Shown one piece after another: positions 38,410 to 47,701 of a stretch of DNA of 64,000 nt. The position numbers and the translations under genes were made by a program. Below the pieces are notes generated by a model. That model saw only the letters and a list, made by a program, of their open reading frames with translations, did no database searches and had not been told where the DNA came from. How positions within the stretch are numbered: position 1 is the first letter of the stretch; each line of letters begins with the position of its first letter. This DNA is from CS4-C045 sp963844115 (GTDB lineage: Bacteria > Planctomycetota > Planctomycetia > Pirellulales > UBA7805). The DNA is taken from the NCBI GenBank assembly GCA_963844115.1, contig CAWJNN010000030.1, positions 46,867-110,866 of the forward strand. The letters run 5' to 3'.

Positions 38410-40188
38410 ATGCGTTGTGAATTTCAGCGGACCCGTTTCGCTCATCCGGCTTGTGTCATGATCGCAATCCTGGCGTTTATCGCCATCTGTGGCCATCGCC
38501 AGCCTGTGGTCGCCCAAGAAGCCCCTGATTCACAGATCGGAGGCCTCCGAACGCTCCTGCCGCCGGTGCCACAGCAGGCTCCGCGAGCGGCGGAGGGCCG
38601 CGGTGCCGACGAACAGTGGGATACCAAGCGTCCGGACAAGCCGGTGGCCTCCTTCATGGAATCGCTGAAAGGCAATGACGCGGCGTTTCATGTCGTTCTC
38701 GGTCAAGGACGGCTGTTAACGACCAAGAAACCGATCGCCAAAGAGGACGGCGTGGGCGTGATCGCCGTGGGCGACCCAACGGTGATTGACTTTGAGGTGC
38801 TGCCCAATCCGCGGATGATCCGGATCGTGGGACGTCGTGCCGGCGTGACCGATTTGTCGATCACCACGGCCGACGATGAAGTTTACGCTTTTGAAGTACA
38901 CGTCGGTTACGACCTGGCGCTGCTCAAGGCCCAGTTGAAGCAACTCTACCCAGACGCCTTGATCAAGCTGGGTCAGATGCGCGAGCACATTATCGTGGAA
39001 GGACAGGCGCGCAGTGCCGTCCAGGTGTCGCAGATTCTGGAAACCCTGGATGCATTTTTGCAATCCGTGCAAGTCTCAACTTCCGTGAGTGGCGCCGACG
39101 AGGGCGGATACGGCTCCAAACCTCGGCAGGGCGCTCCGCCAGCTCCTGCGCCTGGCGGTGAAAACCAGCAGCCCTACGTGACGACGGGTGAAGAGGGCTC
39201 GCGTCCCGACGCCAACGCACAAATTGCCGGGCCGCGGATCATCAACCTGCTTCGTGTTCCCGGGGTGAAACAGGTCATGCTGAAGGTCCAGGTTGCCGAG
39301 CTCAATCGCACTGGCATGCGTGAAATCGGTGCCGACATCTTCGTAAAGAATGCGAGCAATAGCCTCGGCACGCAGATCGGTGGCGCGCTGGTCTCGCTGT
39401 CAGGCTTGGCGCTCGGAACCGATTCGACCTTCTTCGGAATTTTCGACGGTGGTGATTTTCAGTTCGTGCTGACCGCTTTGCGCGAAAACAAGTTGGCGAA
39501 CATCCTCGCCGAACCCACGCTGGTGGCCATGTCGGGACACGAGGCCAGCTTCCTGGCGGGCGGCGAGTTCCCGGTTCCGGTCCCGCAGGGTGGTGGTGGT
39601 GGTGGTGGGAACACCACCACGATTCAGTTCAAGGAATTTGGCGTGCTGTTGAACTTCCTGCCCTTCATCCTGGATGATGACGTGATTCGCTTGTCCGTAA
39701 CCCCGGAAGTCAGCACCATCGATTTTTCCATCGGCACGACGTTGGTTGTCGGTGGCGATCCCGTGCCGGGTTTGAGTACACGTCGCGCGTCGACGACAGT
39801 GGAAATGAGACAGGGCCAGACACTGGCAATGGCCGGTCTGCTGCAGGTGGATTTGTCCGCCACCACCTCTCGCATCCCTGGCTTGGGGGACCTGCCTTAC
39901 ATCGGGCCGTTCTTCAACAACACAAGCCATCAACGTATGGAAAAAGAACTGCTGGTGATGGTCACGCCTTACCTGGTCAGTCCCATGAACCACGACGAAG
40001 TACCGCCGCTGCCTGGCGCCGACATCAAGGACCCCACCGACGGCGAATTCTATTTTCACAATCGCATCGAAGGCTTGACGACAAGGCCCTTCCGTACGAC
40101 GACCATGTGGAAGAATCTGCAGGTGCGCATGCTTAACTTGGATGAAAAGAACGTATGCGGACCGGTTGGTTTTTCGGATTGCAAATAA
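38410..40188 (+). CDS. cpaC: CpaC/RcpA secretin of the Flp pilus
   Basis: 592 residues. Signal peptide (ending PVVAQEA), a pilus-assembly N-terminal domain (VGDPTVIDFEVLPNPRMIRIVGRRAGVTDLSI), a BON-like LYPDALIKLGQMREHIIVEGQARS and the secretin core (VPGVKQVMLKVQVAELNRTGMREIG, SGHEASFLAGGEFPVPVPQGGGGGGG, RRASTTVEMRQGQTLAMAGLL, PGLGDLPYIGPFF, KELLVMVTPYLVSPM). The G8 stretch is a low-complexity loop. It forms the outer-membrane pore for Flp pili. It lies 8 kb from the main Tad operon and on the opposite strand. Confidence 0.93.
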   Translation: MRCEFQRTRFAHPACVMIAILAFIAICGHRQPVVAQEAPDSQIGGLRTLLPPVPQQAPRAAEGRGADEQWDTKRPDKPVASFMESLKGNDAAFHVVLGQGRLLTTKKPIAKEDGVGVIAVGDPTVIDFEVLPNPRMIRIVGRRAGVTDLSITTADDEVYAFEVHVGYDLALLKAQLKQLYPDALIKLGQMREHIIVEGQARSAVQVSQILETLDAFLQSVQVSTSVSGADEGGYGSKPRQGAPPAPAPGGENQQPYVTTGEEGSRPDANAQIAGPRIINLLRVPGVKQVMLKVQVAELNRTGMREIGADIFVKNASNSLGTQIGGALVSLSGLALGTDSTFFGIFDGGDFQFVLTALRENKLANILAEPTLVAMSGHEASFLAGGEFPVPVPQGGGGGGGNTTTIQFKEFGVLLNFLPFILDDDVIRLSVTPEVSTIDFSIGTTLVVGGDPVPGLSTRRASTTVEMRQGQTLAMAGLLQVDLSATTSRIPGLGDLPYIGPFFNNTSHQRMEKELLVMVTPYLVSPMNHDEVPPLPGADIKDPTDGEFYFHNRIEGLTTRPFRTTTMWKNLQVRMLNLDEKNVCGPVGFSDCK

Positions 40189-40273
40189 CGACTTCGATCC
40201 CCTTTTTAGATTCGACAACCTCACGAGGACCCCCGTCCCCAGCGGTGGTTCGTGAGACATGGAGACATGGAAG

Positions 40274-41464
40274 ATGTTGAAACGAAAACACTTAATGTTT
40301 TTGGCAACGCTCGCAGCGCTCGGCTTGCCCTGCCTGGCGATGTCAGATTCTTTCACTACTTATTCCCCGGAAGCGCCGGTAAGGTTTCGCCCGGTCCGCC
40401 CTGGGACCGCAGACGATGAATCCCAGGGTGCCACGGCAGAACAAACAAACACAATCAGATATCCCGGCATACGGAGGACTCCTCCGGTGATACCTAGTTT
40501 GCGGTTGCTGCCACCGCTACCCGCCGAGGAATCCCAGCTACCTGCCGTGGAACCGCAACTACCTGCCGTGGAACCACAGTCTGCCATGGTGATACCGGCC
40601 AGTTCCGTTGGCGATGAACCCGGCGCACGGCAGGTTGCCGCCACGCTGCCGGCTAGCGATGACATCTCATCCGCCAATCTGAGCACCACGAAATCGTCAC
40701 GGCGGATTGTAACCGGCGACCGGATACAACACGCCGACGTGGTCAGTCCCTGGTCGGCCCGACAACTGCCCTCTGCTGAACAAGCAACAACACGCGCCAT
40801 GCCGGCTCCCTTCCGGTTGACGGCCAACAACATCGCTCAGGATGTGCCGGCACCACCGCCCGCGCCGGAACCCATCCATGCCGGGCAAACACCATACGGC
40901 GTCGAAGCGGGGCCCGCCCGTATTGCCGAACCGGTCCCCGCCGCGGACGATCTGACCATGGAAGCGCCGATGGACGCCGACGAGTCGGTAGGCGGAAACT
41001 GGGAATATAGCGACGGAGGCGACGGTGGATATGGCGACGGTGGAAATGGCGACTGTGGCCACGGAAACTGTGGCGCTTGTTCCGGCTGTCTTCGTCGCCG
41101 CCCTCCTCCCACGGTCTGCTACCGCGATCGGCCGTTCGGCTGGTCCGTGCGAAACGTGAATCAAATGCAGGTCGCTCGAGGTCTCCAGGACCAGATGGTC
41201 TTGTATGACTACGATTTCCACGAGGGAGCCAACGCGGACCAGCTGTCTTCGCAAGGCCGACACCAACTGGAAAAATTCGCTCAGCTGGTTGCCTCCCATG
41301 GATTCCCCGTGGTCATTCAGCCTTCGGAAGGAAGACCTGAACTCGAAGCGGCACGACAAGCCCACGTTGCAATGGAACTTGCCGCCATGACACCGGCCGC
41401 CACGGAAAATTCCGTCGTCGTCGCTCGACCCGTGCGCCCGGCTTGCGAGGCCAAGAAGGCCTAA
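40274..41464 (+). CDS. Exported Tad-cluster protein with Pro-rich linker and OmpA-like tail
   Basis: About 396 residues from the ATG at 40274 (GGAGA eight bases upstream). A signal peptide (MLKRKHLMFLATLAALGLPCLA) is followed by a long Pro/Ala-rich linker with a VEPQLPA repeat and a Gly-rich stretch with CGHGNCGACSGC. The C-terminal domain (LYDYDFHEGANADQLSSQGRHQLEKFAQLVASHGFPVVIQPSEGR) resembles an OmpA-type peptidoglycan-binding fold, with residues such as the HQL...A pattern in place. Position between cpaC and tadD suggests a pilus-associated envelope protein. Function not established. Confidence 0.65.
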   Translation: MLKRKHLMFLATLAALGLPCLAMSDSFTTYSPEAPVRFRPVRPGTADDESQGATAEQTNTIRYPGIRRTPPVIPSLRLLPPLPAEESQLPAVEPQLPAVEPQSAMVIPASSVGDEPGARQVAATLPASDDISSANLSTTKSSRRIVTGDRIQHADVVSPWSARQLPSAEQATTRAMPAPFRLTANNIAQDVPAPPPAPEPIHAGQTPYGVEAGPARIAEPVPAADDLTMEAPMDADESVGGNWEYSDGGDGGYGDGGNGDCGHGNCGACSGCLRRRPPPTVCYRDRPFGWSVRNVNQMQVARGLQDQMVLYDYDFHEGANADQLSSQGRHQLEKFAQLVASHGFPVVIQPSEGRPELEAARQAHVAMELAAMTPAATENSVVVARPVRPACEAKKA

Positions 41465-41627
41465 TAATTGATCAAAACTTGATCCGGCAGACCCAGGTGC
41501 GCGGTCGTCTGATGACGGGATCCGGCGGAGGAGGCTTTGGCTTCACCGGCTCGGTGGGCCTCGACTCCGGCGGGACCGAGCAGTAGACGCACTGGCAGTC
41601 CATCTTGGCCCACAGGAGAAACTCGCG

Positions 41628-42597
41628 ATGCAAGCAAGGAGTCGTAAACTGTCATGGACCTTCATCGTCCTTGTGGGGCTGGCGGCCTGTTCGGGTTGTC
41701 AGACTCTGAGCGGACCGCTTGCCAGGCTAAAGAATAAAGACTCGAAAGCCACCAACGACATCGCACGTGGGCACGTGGGACTGATGCAAGGCAACTCGTT
41801 TACCGGCGCGAAACCGACCGCTCAGCAAAAGGCCGATGTACAGATCGCGTTCGCTCGGACGGTTGAACGAGATGGCGACAGCCAGGGCGCTATGAAAATC
41901 TATCAGCAGATCATAGAAAGCTCGCCAAAACATCCTGAACCATATCATCGAATGGCCGTGTTGCACGACCAGAGCGGCAATCATGACGAAGCATTACGGT
42001 ACTATCAGGATGCGCCTCAAGCGCGACCCGCAGAATGCAGAAGTTTACGCCGACCGTGGCTATAGCTTTTACCTGCAACAGAAATGGCCTGAAGCCGAAC
42101 AGAATCTGCGCCGGGCATTGCAGCTCGATAGCTCTCTCGGCCGGGCCCACAACAACCTGGGGCTGCTGCTGGCGCGTACCGGTCGCCAGGATGAAGCCCT
42201 GATGGAATTCCAATTGGCGGGTTGCAGCGAAGCCGAATGCCGCACCAACCTGGTTCACTCCATGATGCTGGACCAGCGGTGGAATGAAGCACGACAGCAA
42301 TGTGATATTGCCTTGGCTTCGCACTCCGTGCCTGCCGATGTCAAGAAACGACTAAAGCGACTCGATTCGGTGATCGTGAAAGCTCAACATCAATCACAGT
42401 CACCACCGCAAGCGCAATTCCCTCCTGGCGCCGGCCAACCGGCGCTACCCCACGGCCTGCCGGTCGCGGCAACACAGGTGTCTTACGAGTCGGCTCAGAA
42501 TTTCCGGGCGCTGCCGCCGGTGACGCCAGCCTCGGCCAATCCCCTTCGGCTACCCTCGGCCGGCATGTTTAACACTCCGCCAAGCCCGGCACCCTGA
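41628..42597 (+). CDS. tadD: TadD-like TPR lipoprotein (one frameshift)
   Basis: Signal peptide with lipobox-like LVGLAACSGC (AGGAGA ribosome site upstream). TPR repeats follow: ADVQIAFARTVERDGDSQGAMKIYQQIIESSPKHPEPYHRMAVLHDQSGNHDEALRYY. After removal of one extra C near 42012 the frame continues DALKRDPQNAEVYADRGYSFYLQQKWPEAEQNLRRALQL and so on. A Pro/Gln-rich tail ends the protein at about 322 residues. TadD lipoproteins help assemble the secretin. Confidence 0.85.
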
Positions 42598-42652
42598 CGC
42601 GGAATTGCGAACAGACTTGCAACGAGCTGGCGAGTGAATAACGGTCGCATCT

Positions 42653-42707
42653 GTAGGATGGGCACTCCTGCCCGTCTGCCCATGACGGGCAAGAGTGCCC
42701 GTCCTAC
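42653..42707. repeat. GTAGGATGGGCACTCCTGCCC...GTCCTAC palindrome
   Basis: An imperfect inverted repeat with GTAGGA and TCCTAC ends and an inner CCCGTC/GACGGG stem, downstream of tadD. It is the same family as 34355 and 35251. Confidence 0.75.
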
Positions 42708-42740
42708 GAACATTTTGCGGCAGTAATTAAATGGTCGCCC

Positions 42741-44305
42741 CTACGGCCGCTTTGCCGCTTCATCCGGTGATGGAACAGTTCGGCGGAAGATCGCGAGTTG
42801 CTTGCCGCGATAGACTTCGCGCCACTGGAGACTTTCTACCGCCGCGCGGGTCAAGGGTGCCGTGACCGGTAGCGCCAGTATTTCGATATTCTGCCCGTCC
42901 AGCGTCTCACTCCAACCTGGCGCGGCGCGTATCAAGTCAAAATATTCCTCGGTATGCGTGCGACCGTGGACGTCGATGCGATCGTCGATCCACGGTCGAA
43001 AGCGTGGCTTGAGATCCCAGCCATGCCAGGTCAGATAGCCACCCCAATTCGCCGAATGAAAGACGCGTTCTCCCTGGTGCATTTCCAATAAAACGTCCAG
43101 CTCCTTTGCCGGTAGATTGTGGTGTCGAGCGATAGGAGGCAGCCATCGACTACCAATCATCAAGCAGATCGCGAAGGCAAAACTGCTTACCAATGGTATC
43201 GGACCCGGCCGATTGACGAACCTCGCACGAAATTCAGCCGATGTTCGCGCAAGCGAGTCCCTGGCCTATTCTCTGTAACCACGCTACGTCACAGCTCCAC
43301 AACGCCAACGTGGGTACGGCCACGATGATCCACAGGGCAGCGTAACGCACCCCCGTCAGCGCGAAATGCAGCCAGATGATCGACAGCGCTAGCGAGAGGG
43401 CGGGTACCTTGCGGCGACTGATTGCCGCTAATAGCGGAAACAACAGAATGACCAATTCCACATACGACCAACCGGGGGCCGTGAAATCGGGTGGTCGCCA
43501 CTCCGTCGTCGACGACTGTTGTATGAACGGATCGCGCAAGAGCGGAAATTGTCCACATGTACAGCCCCAATCCGTACGGGTTTACCAGGGTGACCACAAA
43601 CAAAATCAGACCCAATCCGGTTAACCACCGCAGCCGACTCCGGGCCGCTTCGCGTACCGCCTGCTCTGGTGCACAACAAGACAGCGATAGTTCAACCAGG
43701 TACGTAACCGCCAGTACAAGCGCGCCGGCCAGAAAGCCGCTATGCATATTGGCCCATAAAAAGAATAGAGGTATCAGCCACAGAGTCTGCCGCCGCGATA
43801 TCGCGCCGCGATGAAAGCGTTCGCAAATAACCACTGTCAGGGCCAAACCAACGAACGTGTACATATTGGGACGGGCGGTCCAGCCGACACGCGATGCTTG
43901 TGCGGCCAGCAAAGTCCAGGCGACGGCGCCCAGCCAGGGCACGCCGTCGGAGACCATATGCGTGTACAGGACGCGCAGGAAGAGTCCCGATACAGAGGGC
44001 CATTAGAACCGCGATGCCGTTGAGGCCCACTCCAGGCGTAACTCATGTCGCAGCAGGATGTCACCCAACCACGCGTACGTCACCCACTGTTGGCCTTCGG
44101 TCTGTGGGCAAAACGTCTCCTGGTAGAGAAAGCCGCCGCTCTCCCACATCTGGTCGGCAATCCGTAGATGCCAACCCAACCCCGGATCGTCCATGGCCCC
44201 GGTGCGCGAGTGGAACAAAGCCAGTAGCGCACAGCCAACGAATACGGCGTCGGCGATGCCGGGCGAGTACCATGGCCGGCGATCACGATCAGACGCTTCT
44301 TGCAT
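42741..44305 (-). CDS. GT-C-like multi-pass membrane protein (four frameshifts)
   Basis: About 520 residues once four indels are corrected (near 44010, 43960, 43540 and 43230). Start MQEASDRDRRPWYSPG at 44305. Then GLGWHLRIADQMWESGGFLYQETFCPQTEGQQWVTYAWLGDILL, membrane helices with NMHSGFLAGALVLAVTYLVEL, RWLTGLGLILFVVTLVNPYGL, SYVELVILLFPLLAAISRRKVPALSLALS and a soluble C-terminal domain (NWGGYLTWHGWDLKPRFRPWIDDRIDVHG). The HDPGLGWHLR...WLGDILL pattern is shared by planctomycete GT-C-type or protein-glycosylation membrane proteins. Function is uncertain; the frame damage matches errors seen elsewhere. Confidence 0.6.
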
Positions 44306-44349
44306 AGTCGTTTGCGAGGGGTAGCAATGGCGGCCGCGCGGCGAGCGGA

Positions 44350-45270
44350 TCAGTCGGCTTTGCGTGCCAACGCCACGAGCGAACTGCCAACAAATGGCGA
44401 TGGTAACAACGTTCGCTCGACGTGCATCAGGGATCGTACCACCACATCGGATGCACGGGAAGGTTGAAATCCACGAGCCACGGTTTGTTGAGGCGAAGTA
44501 AAGCGGAGCAGAAGTTTGCGCAGAAACAACACGGGGACCATCGTCAGACCCCAATATCCGGCGCGAACCAGTTGAAAGCCGCCGGCTTCAAGCTCGTGGC
44601 ACAACACCCGTTTGTTGTAGCGCCGTTGATGCCCCACGTGCCGATCGTAGCAACCATATAAAAACTGCAATGCTGGAACGTTCACGACCAATTGCCCTTG
44701 CGGTCGCAGATGAAAGGCCGCGGAACGGAGAAATCCAGGGACATCGTCAATGTGCTCGATGACATCCAACATCAGGATCGTGTCGAAGTGCCCCTTCCAG
44801 TCCTCGCGGCGATCGTGAATGTTGTACAAATACAGCTTGCCGCGTCCGGGGCGGGCCATCTGCAATGCGGACAAACTCAGATCGCAGCCGTCTACCGCCT
44901 GGCCATAGTGTTCCTCGAATTGGTCCCGAGCAATCGCGTTGCCGCAACCGACTTCCAGGACACGTTGGCCCAATGGTACGTCGCGCAATAGGCGACTCAG
45001 TTTCGCGAAACGCCACTGAAACCAGAAATGGTCGGCCGCCGCGATGTCGTACCACTCGTCCGCCATCTCGACCTTTTCTTGCGGCGAGAGGATTTCCACT
45101 TGTGCGGATGATAGGTTCTGGTCGGGTAGGACGTTTTGAGCAGACATTACGTTTTGGGTGGCCATTACGTTTTGGGCGGCGATCAGGTGTTGGGAAGCGG
45201 ACGACCAGGCCCGCAGTTCGTGTTGAACGCGATTATTTACGCGCTTATTTAGGGCTGGCTCGCATCGCAC
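44350..45270 (-). CDS. Class I SAM-dependent methyltransferase
   Basis: 306 residues. SAM-binding motif I VLEVGCGNAIA, then DGCDLSLSALQMAR, DTILMLDVIEHIDD, LRPQGQLVVNVPAL and HVGHQRRYNKRVL. The N-terminal ~45 residues contain a coding minisatellite (AAQNVMATQNVMSAQNVLPDQN), so the start could be further in, for example at 45168. It lies between glycosyltransferase genes and may modify a glycan or carrier lipid; substrate unknown. Confidence 0.85.
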   Translation of the reverse strand: MRCEPALNKRVNNRVQHELRAWSSASQHLIAAQNVMATQNVMSAQNVLPDQNLSSAQVEILSPQEKVEMADEWYDIAAADHFWFQWRFAKLSRLLRDVPLGQRVLEVGCGNAIARDQFEEHYGQAVDGCDLSLSALQMARPGRGKLYLYNIHDRREDWKGHFDTILMLDVIEHIDDVPGFLRSAAFHLRPQGQLVVNVPALQFLYGCYDRHVGHQRRYNKRVLCHELEAGGFQLVRAGYWGLTMVPVLFLRKLLLRFTSPQQTVARGFQPSRASDVVVRSLMHVERTLLPSPFVGSSLVALARKAD

Positions 45271-45400
45271 CCGTCAGGGCGCCAACTGGCACCTCCATAT
45301 TATACTGTGTTTAATGGACGTATTCGCCGGAGAAACAATGATCGCCGCGCCGCACGACTGTCGCATCTCTTGCGACGGGTGGTGGCGCAGCAGGCAGGCC

Positions 45401-46390
45401 ATGTCAGACAAGATCGAAATAAGTTTTGTTGTGCCGTTGTACAACGAACAAGAAGTCTTTGACACGCTTGTCCAGCGGCTCGTGCAAACCTTGGCCGCTG
45501 CACCATTTTCCTGCGAGGTAATCCTGGTCGACGACGGTAGTACCGACGGGACGCGTGCCAGGATCGAACGAATATGCGACGAGGACCCCCGCTTTCGCGG
45601 CGTGCTGCTGTCGCGCAACTTTGGTCATCAACGAGCGGTCAGTGCCGGCCTGGATCATGCACGCGGCAGTTGCGTCGGCATCCTGGACGGCGATCTGCAG
45701 GATCCACCAGAGACGCTGTTGGAATTCCATCGCAAGCTGCTGGAAGAGGACTACGACGTCGTCTACGGCGTGCGGCAGCGACGCAAGGAATGGCTGTTGA
45801 AGCGATTCTGTTATTGGGCCTTTTATCGCCTGCTGCGACGGATGGCGACGATCGATATCCCTTTGGACGCGGGCGATTTTTGCTTGATGCGTCGTCGCGT
45901 GGTCGATTCGATTGCCAATATGCCGGAACGACACCGATTCCTGCGAGGCATGCGCAGCTGGGTTGGTATGCGGCAGGTCGGCGTTGAATATGACCGGCCC
46001 GCCCGTGCGGCCGGAACGCCCAAGTACAGTTTTTCCAAACTGATGCTGCTGGCCGTCGACGGCCTGCTGACCTTCAGCGAAGCGCCGCTGAGGATAGCGA
46101 CGTGGTTCGGCGCGTTGGTCGCGGCCGCGGCCTTCGGCTGGTCCGTTTACATCGTTTGTTGGCGGTTATTCGGCGACGCCTCGGAACTTGCCGGATTCGC
46201 CACGCTGGCCTGCGGGATGTTTTTCCTGGGAGGCATCCAATTAATCTGCCTGGGCATCCTGGGCGAATACGTCGCTCGGGTGCATAACGAGGTCAAAGGC
46301 CGGCCAATCTACATCGTGGACCGCCGCTTCGGCTTTGATGCGACCGACGAGACAGCTACGTCCACCGAGCGGGCAAAGGTTGGCAATTAA
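45401..46390 (+). CDS. GtrB-like GT2 glycosyltransferase with two C-terminal TM helices
   Basis: About 329 residues from the ATG at 45401 (MSDKIEISFVVPLYNEQE). Motifs: ILVDDGSTDGT, GVLLSRNFGHQRAVSAGLDHA, GILDGDLQDPPE, DAGDFCLMRRRVV, FLRGMRSWVGMRQVGVEYDRPARAAGTPKYSFSKL, then two helices (IATWFGALVAAAAFGWSVYIV, TLACGMFFLGGIQLICLGILGEYVAR). This matches polyprenyl-phosphate glucosyltransferases. It is the last planctomycete gene before the junction. Confidence 0.9.
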   Translation: MSDKIEISFVVPLYNEQEVFDTLVQRLVQTLAAAPFSCEVILVDDGSTDGTRARIERICDEDPRFRGVLLSRNFGHQRAVSAGLDHARGSCVGILDGDLQDPPETLLEFHRKLLEEDYDVVYGVRQRRKEWLLKRFCYWAFYRLLRRMATIDIPLDAGDFCLMRRRVVDSIANMPERHRFLRGMRSWVGMRQVGVEYDRPARAAGTPKYSFSKLMLLAVDGLLTFSEAPLRIATWFGALVAAAAFGWSVYIVCWRLFGDASELAGFATLACGMFFLGGIQLICLGILGEYVARVHNEVKGRPIYIVDRRFGFDATDETATSTERAKVGN

Positions 46391-46431
46391 GATTCCTGCG
46401 GCTACGCCCGCAGGCCGGGTTCTATGCGGCA
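46391..46431. other. Junction between planctomycete DNA and the phage
   Basis: Between the GT2 stop and the first phage-homologous base lie about 40 bases containing CCTGCGG-CTACGC-CCGCAGG, a 7-bp stem hairpin. No target-site duplication, att core or tRNA end is visible. Right of 46432 the sequence matches the reverse complement of 59637 and below. Confidence 0.7.
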
Positions 46432-46646
46432 CCGAGTCGCTGCTGGCCTCTGGCGATGATTGCCTGGTGCGGATGGGGGACACGGCCCGCGAATTTGGGG
46501 AGCTGTGCACCGAGGTATCCAAAGACCTGGGCGACGGCAAGATTTCAGACAACGAACTGGCCCGTATCAACCGCCAGCGGCGAGCTGATGGCCAGCTTGC
46601 ACGGCTGATGAAGCGCAACGCTGCCAACAAGGGGCGTGCGGACTGA
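46432..46646 (+). pseudogene. 3' fragment of the phage CII-type gene (arm 1)
   Basis: Only the last ~70 codons are present: SLLASGDDCLVRMGDTAREFGELCTEVSKDLGDGKISDNELARI. The next part, INRQRRADGQLARL, is shorter than the IDRECGELMASLHALRESLAKRN of the intact copy at 59408-59881. It is cut at the planctomycete junction, and its stop overlaps the primase start (TGATG). Confidence 0.7.
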
Positions 46647-47701
46647 TGGACAACTACGCGGCAGTGGTGCATCAGATGGAGCAGTTTGGTGTGCAGTTCG
46701 TCGCCTCCAAAGATCTGCCCTTGACGATAGACGCACCCAAGCGCAAGGGCTGTGGCCTGAAGGGCAAATGGTGGTACTGGCGGCCGGGCACGTTTAGGCC
46801 TGATGCGGCTTCATCGTGGGTCGCTTTGGCAGTTACAAGACTGGCGAGAGTGAAAAAGTAGAGATTGACTGGAAGCCCTTGGGCCATGCCGAGCGCCAGC
46901 GTATGGCGACTGAGCGGGCCACTGCCAAAGCCGCTGCAGACGCGGCGCGCAAGGCTGAGGCCGAGTTATCGGGATTGGATTTAAGGGTCCGCTGGCGACA
47001 CGCCAGCCGTGAGGGCCATAGCCCTACTGGAGCGCAAGGGCCTGCAGGGTGAGGCGTGCAAGTGGCTGACTGAACCGCTGACGGTGCGTTGGCCTGGCAG
47101 AACCCAAGGCGAGCCCGACACGGTGGTGCGGCTGCCCATTGGCACGTTGGTGCTGCCCTTCTTGATCCGCTACGACTACCCCCGAGAGAGCGCGCTGCGG
47201 GGCCTGCAGTTCATTCGGCCCGATGGGGCAAAGATTTACGCGCGCGGCTTCGATAAGCCTGGCTGCGCGATACGACTGGGCGAAGTAGGCGAGGGCATGG
47301 TGGTGCTGGTGAGGGCTATGCCACGGGCCTGACCCTGCGCATGGCCACGGGCAGCAGCTGGCGGTGTATGTGGCGCTGGACGCGGGCAACCTGCAGCACG
47401 TGGTGCCCCTGGTGCGGGAGCTGCACCCCGAGAGCCCGCATTGTGATCTGCGCCGATGTGATCGACCACCTGACGCGCCACCAGTTCACGCATGAGTTCG
47501 CAACAACCCTGGCCGCACCGCAGCCAAAGCCGCCGCAAAGGCGAGCACGCATACCGATTTTGTCTATCCCGTTTTGCGCGCGCCACCAGGCAGCCCAAAG
47601 ACACCGATTTCAACGACCTGCACGCGCGTCAAGGGCTGGAGGCCGTGAGCCGCCAGATCCACGCGATGCTGCAGGCCATGAGGAGTAAACACCATGGTTG
47701 A
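46646..47701 (+). pseudogene. Toprim primase, damaged copy (arm 1)
   Basis: The same gene as 58350-59408 on the minus strand, but interrupted here by several indels (near 46805, 46975, 47030, 47160, 47310, 47350, 47430, 47455 and 47565). No frame is continuous beyond ~100 residues. The MDNYAAVVHQMEQFGVQFVASKD start and SKHHG end agree with the intact copy. Confidence 0.75.

Noticed and set aside
46390..46432. Genuine prophage integration into a planctomycete chromosome
   Set aside because: No integrase or att duplication; the phage starts in mid-gene (CII fragment) and is immediately part of an inverted duplication.
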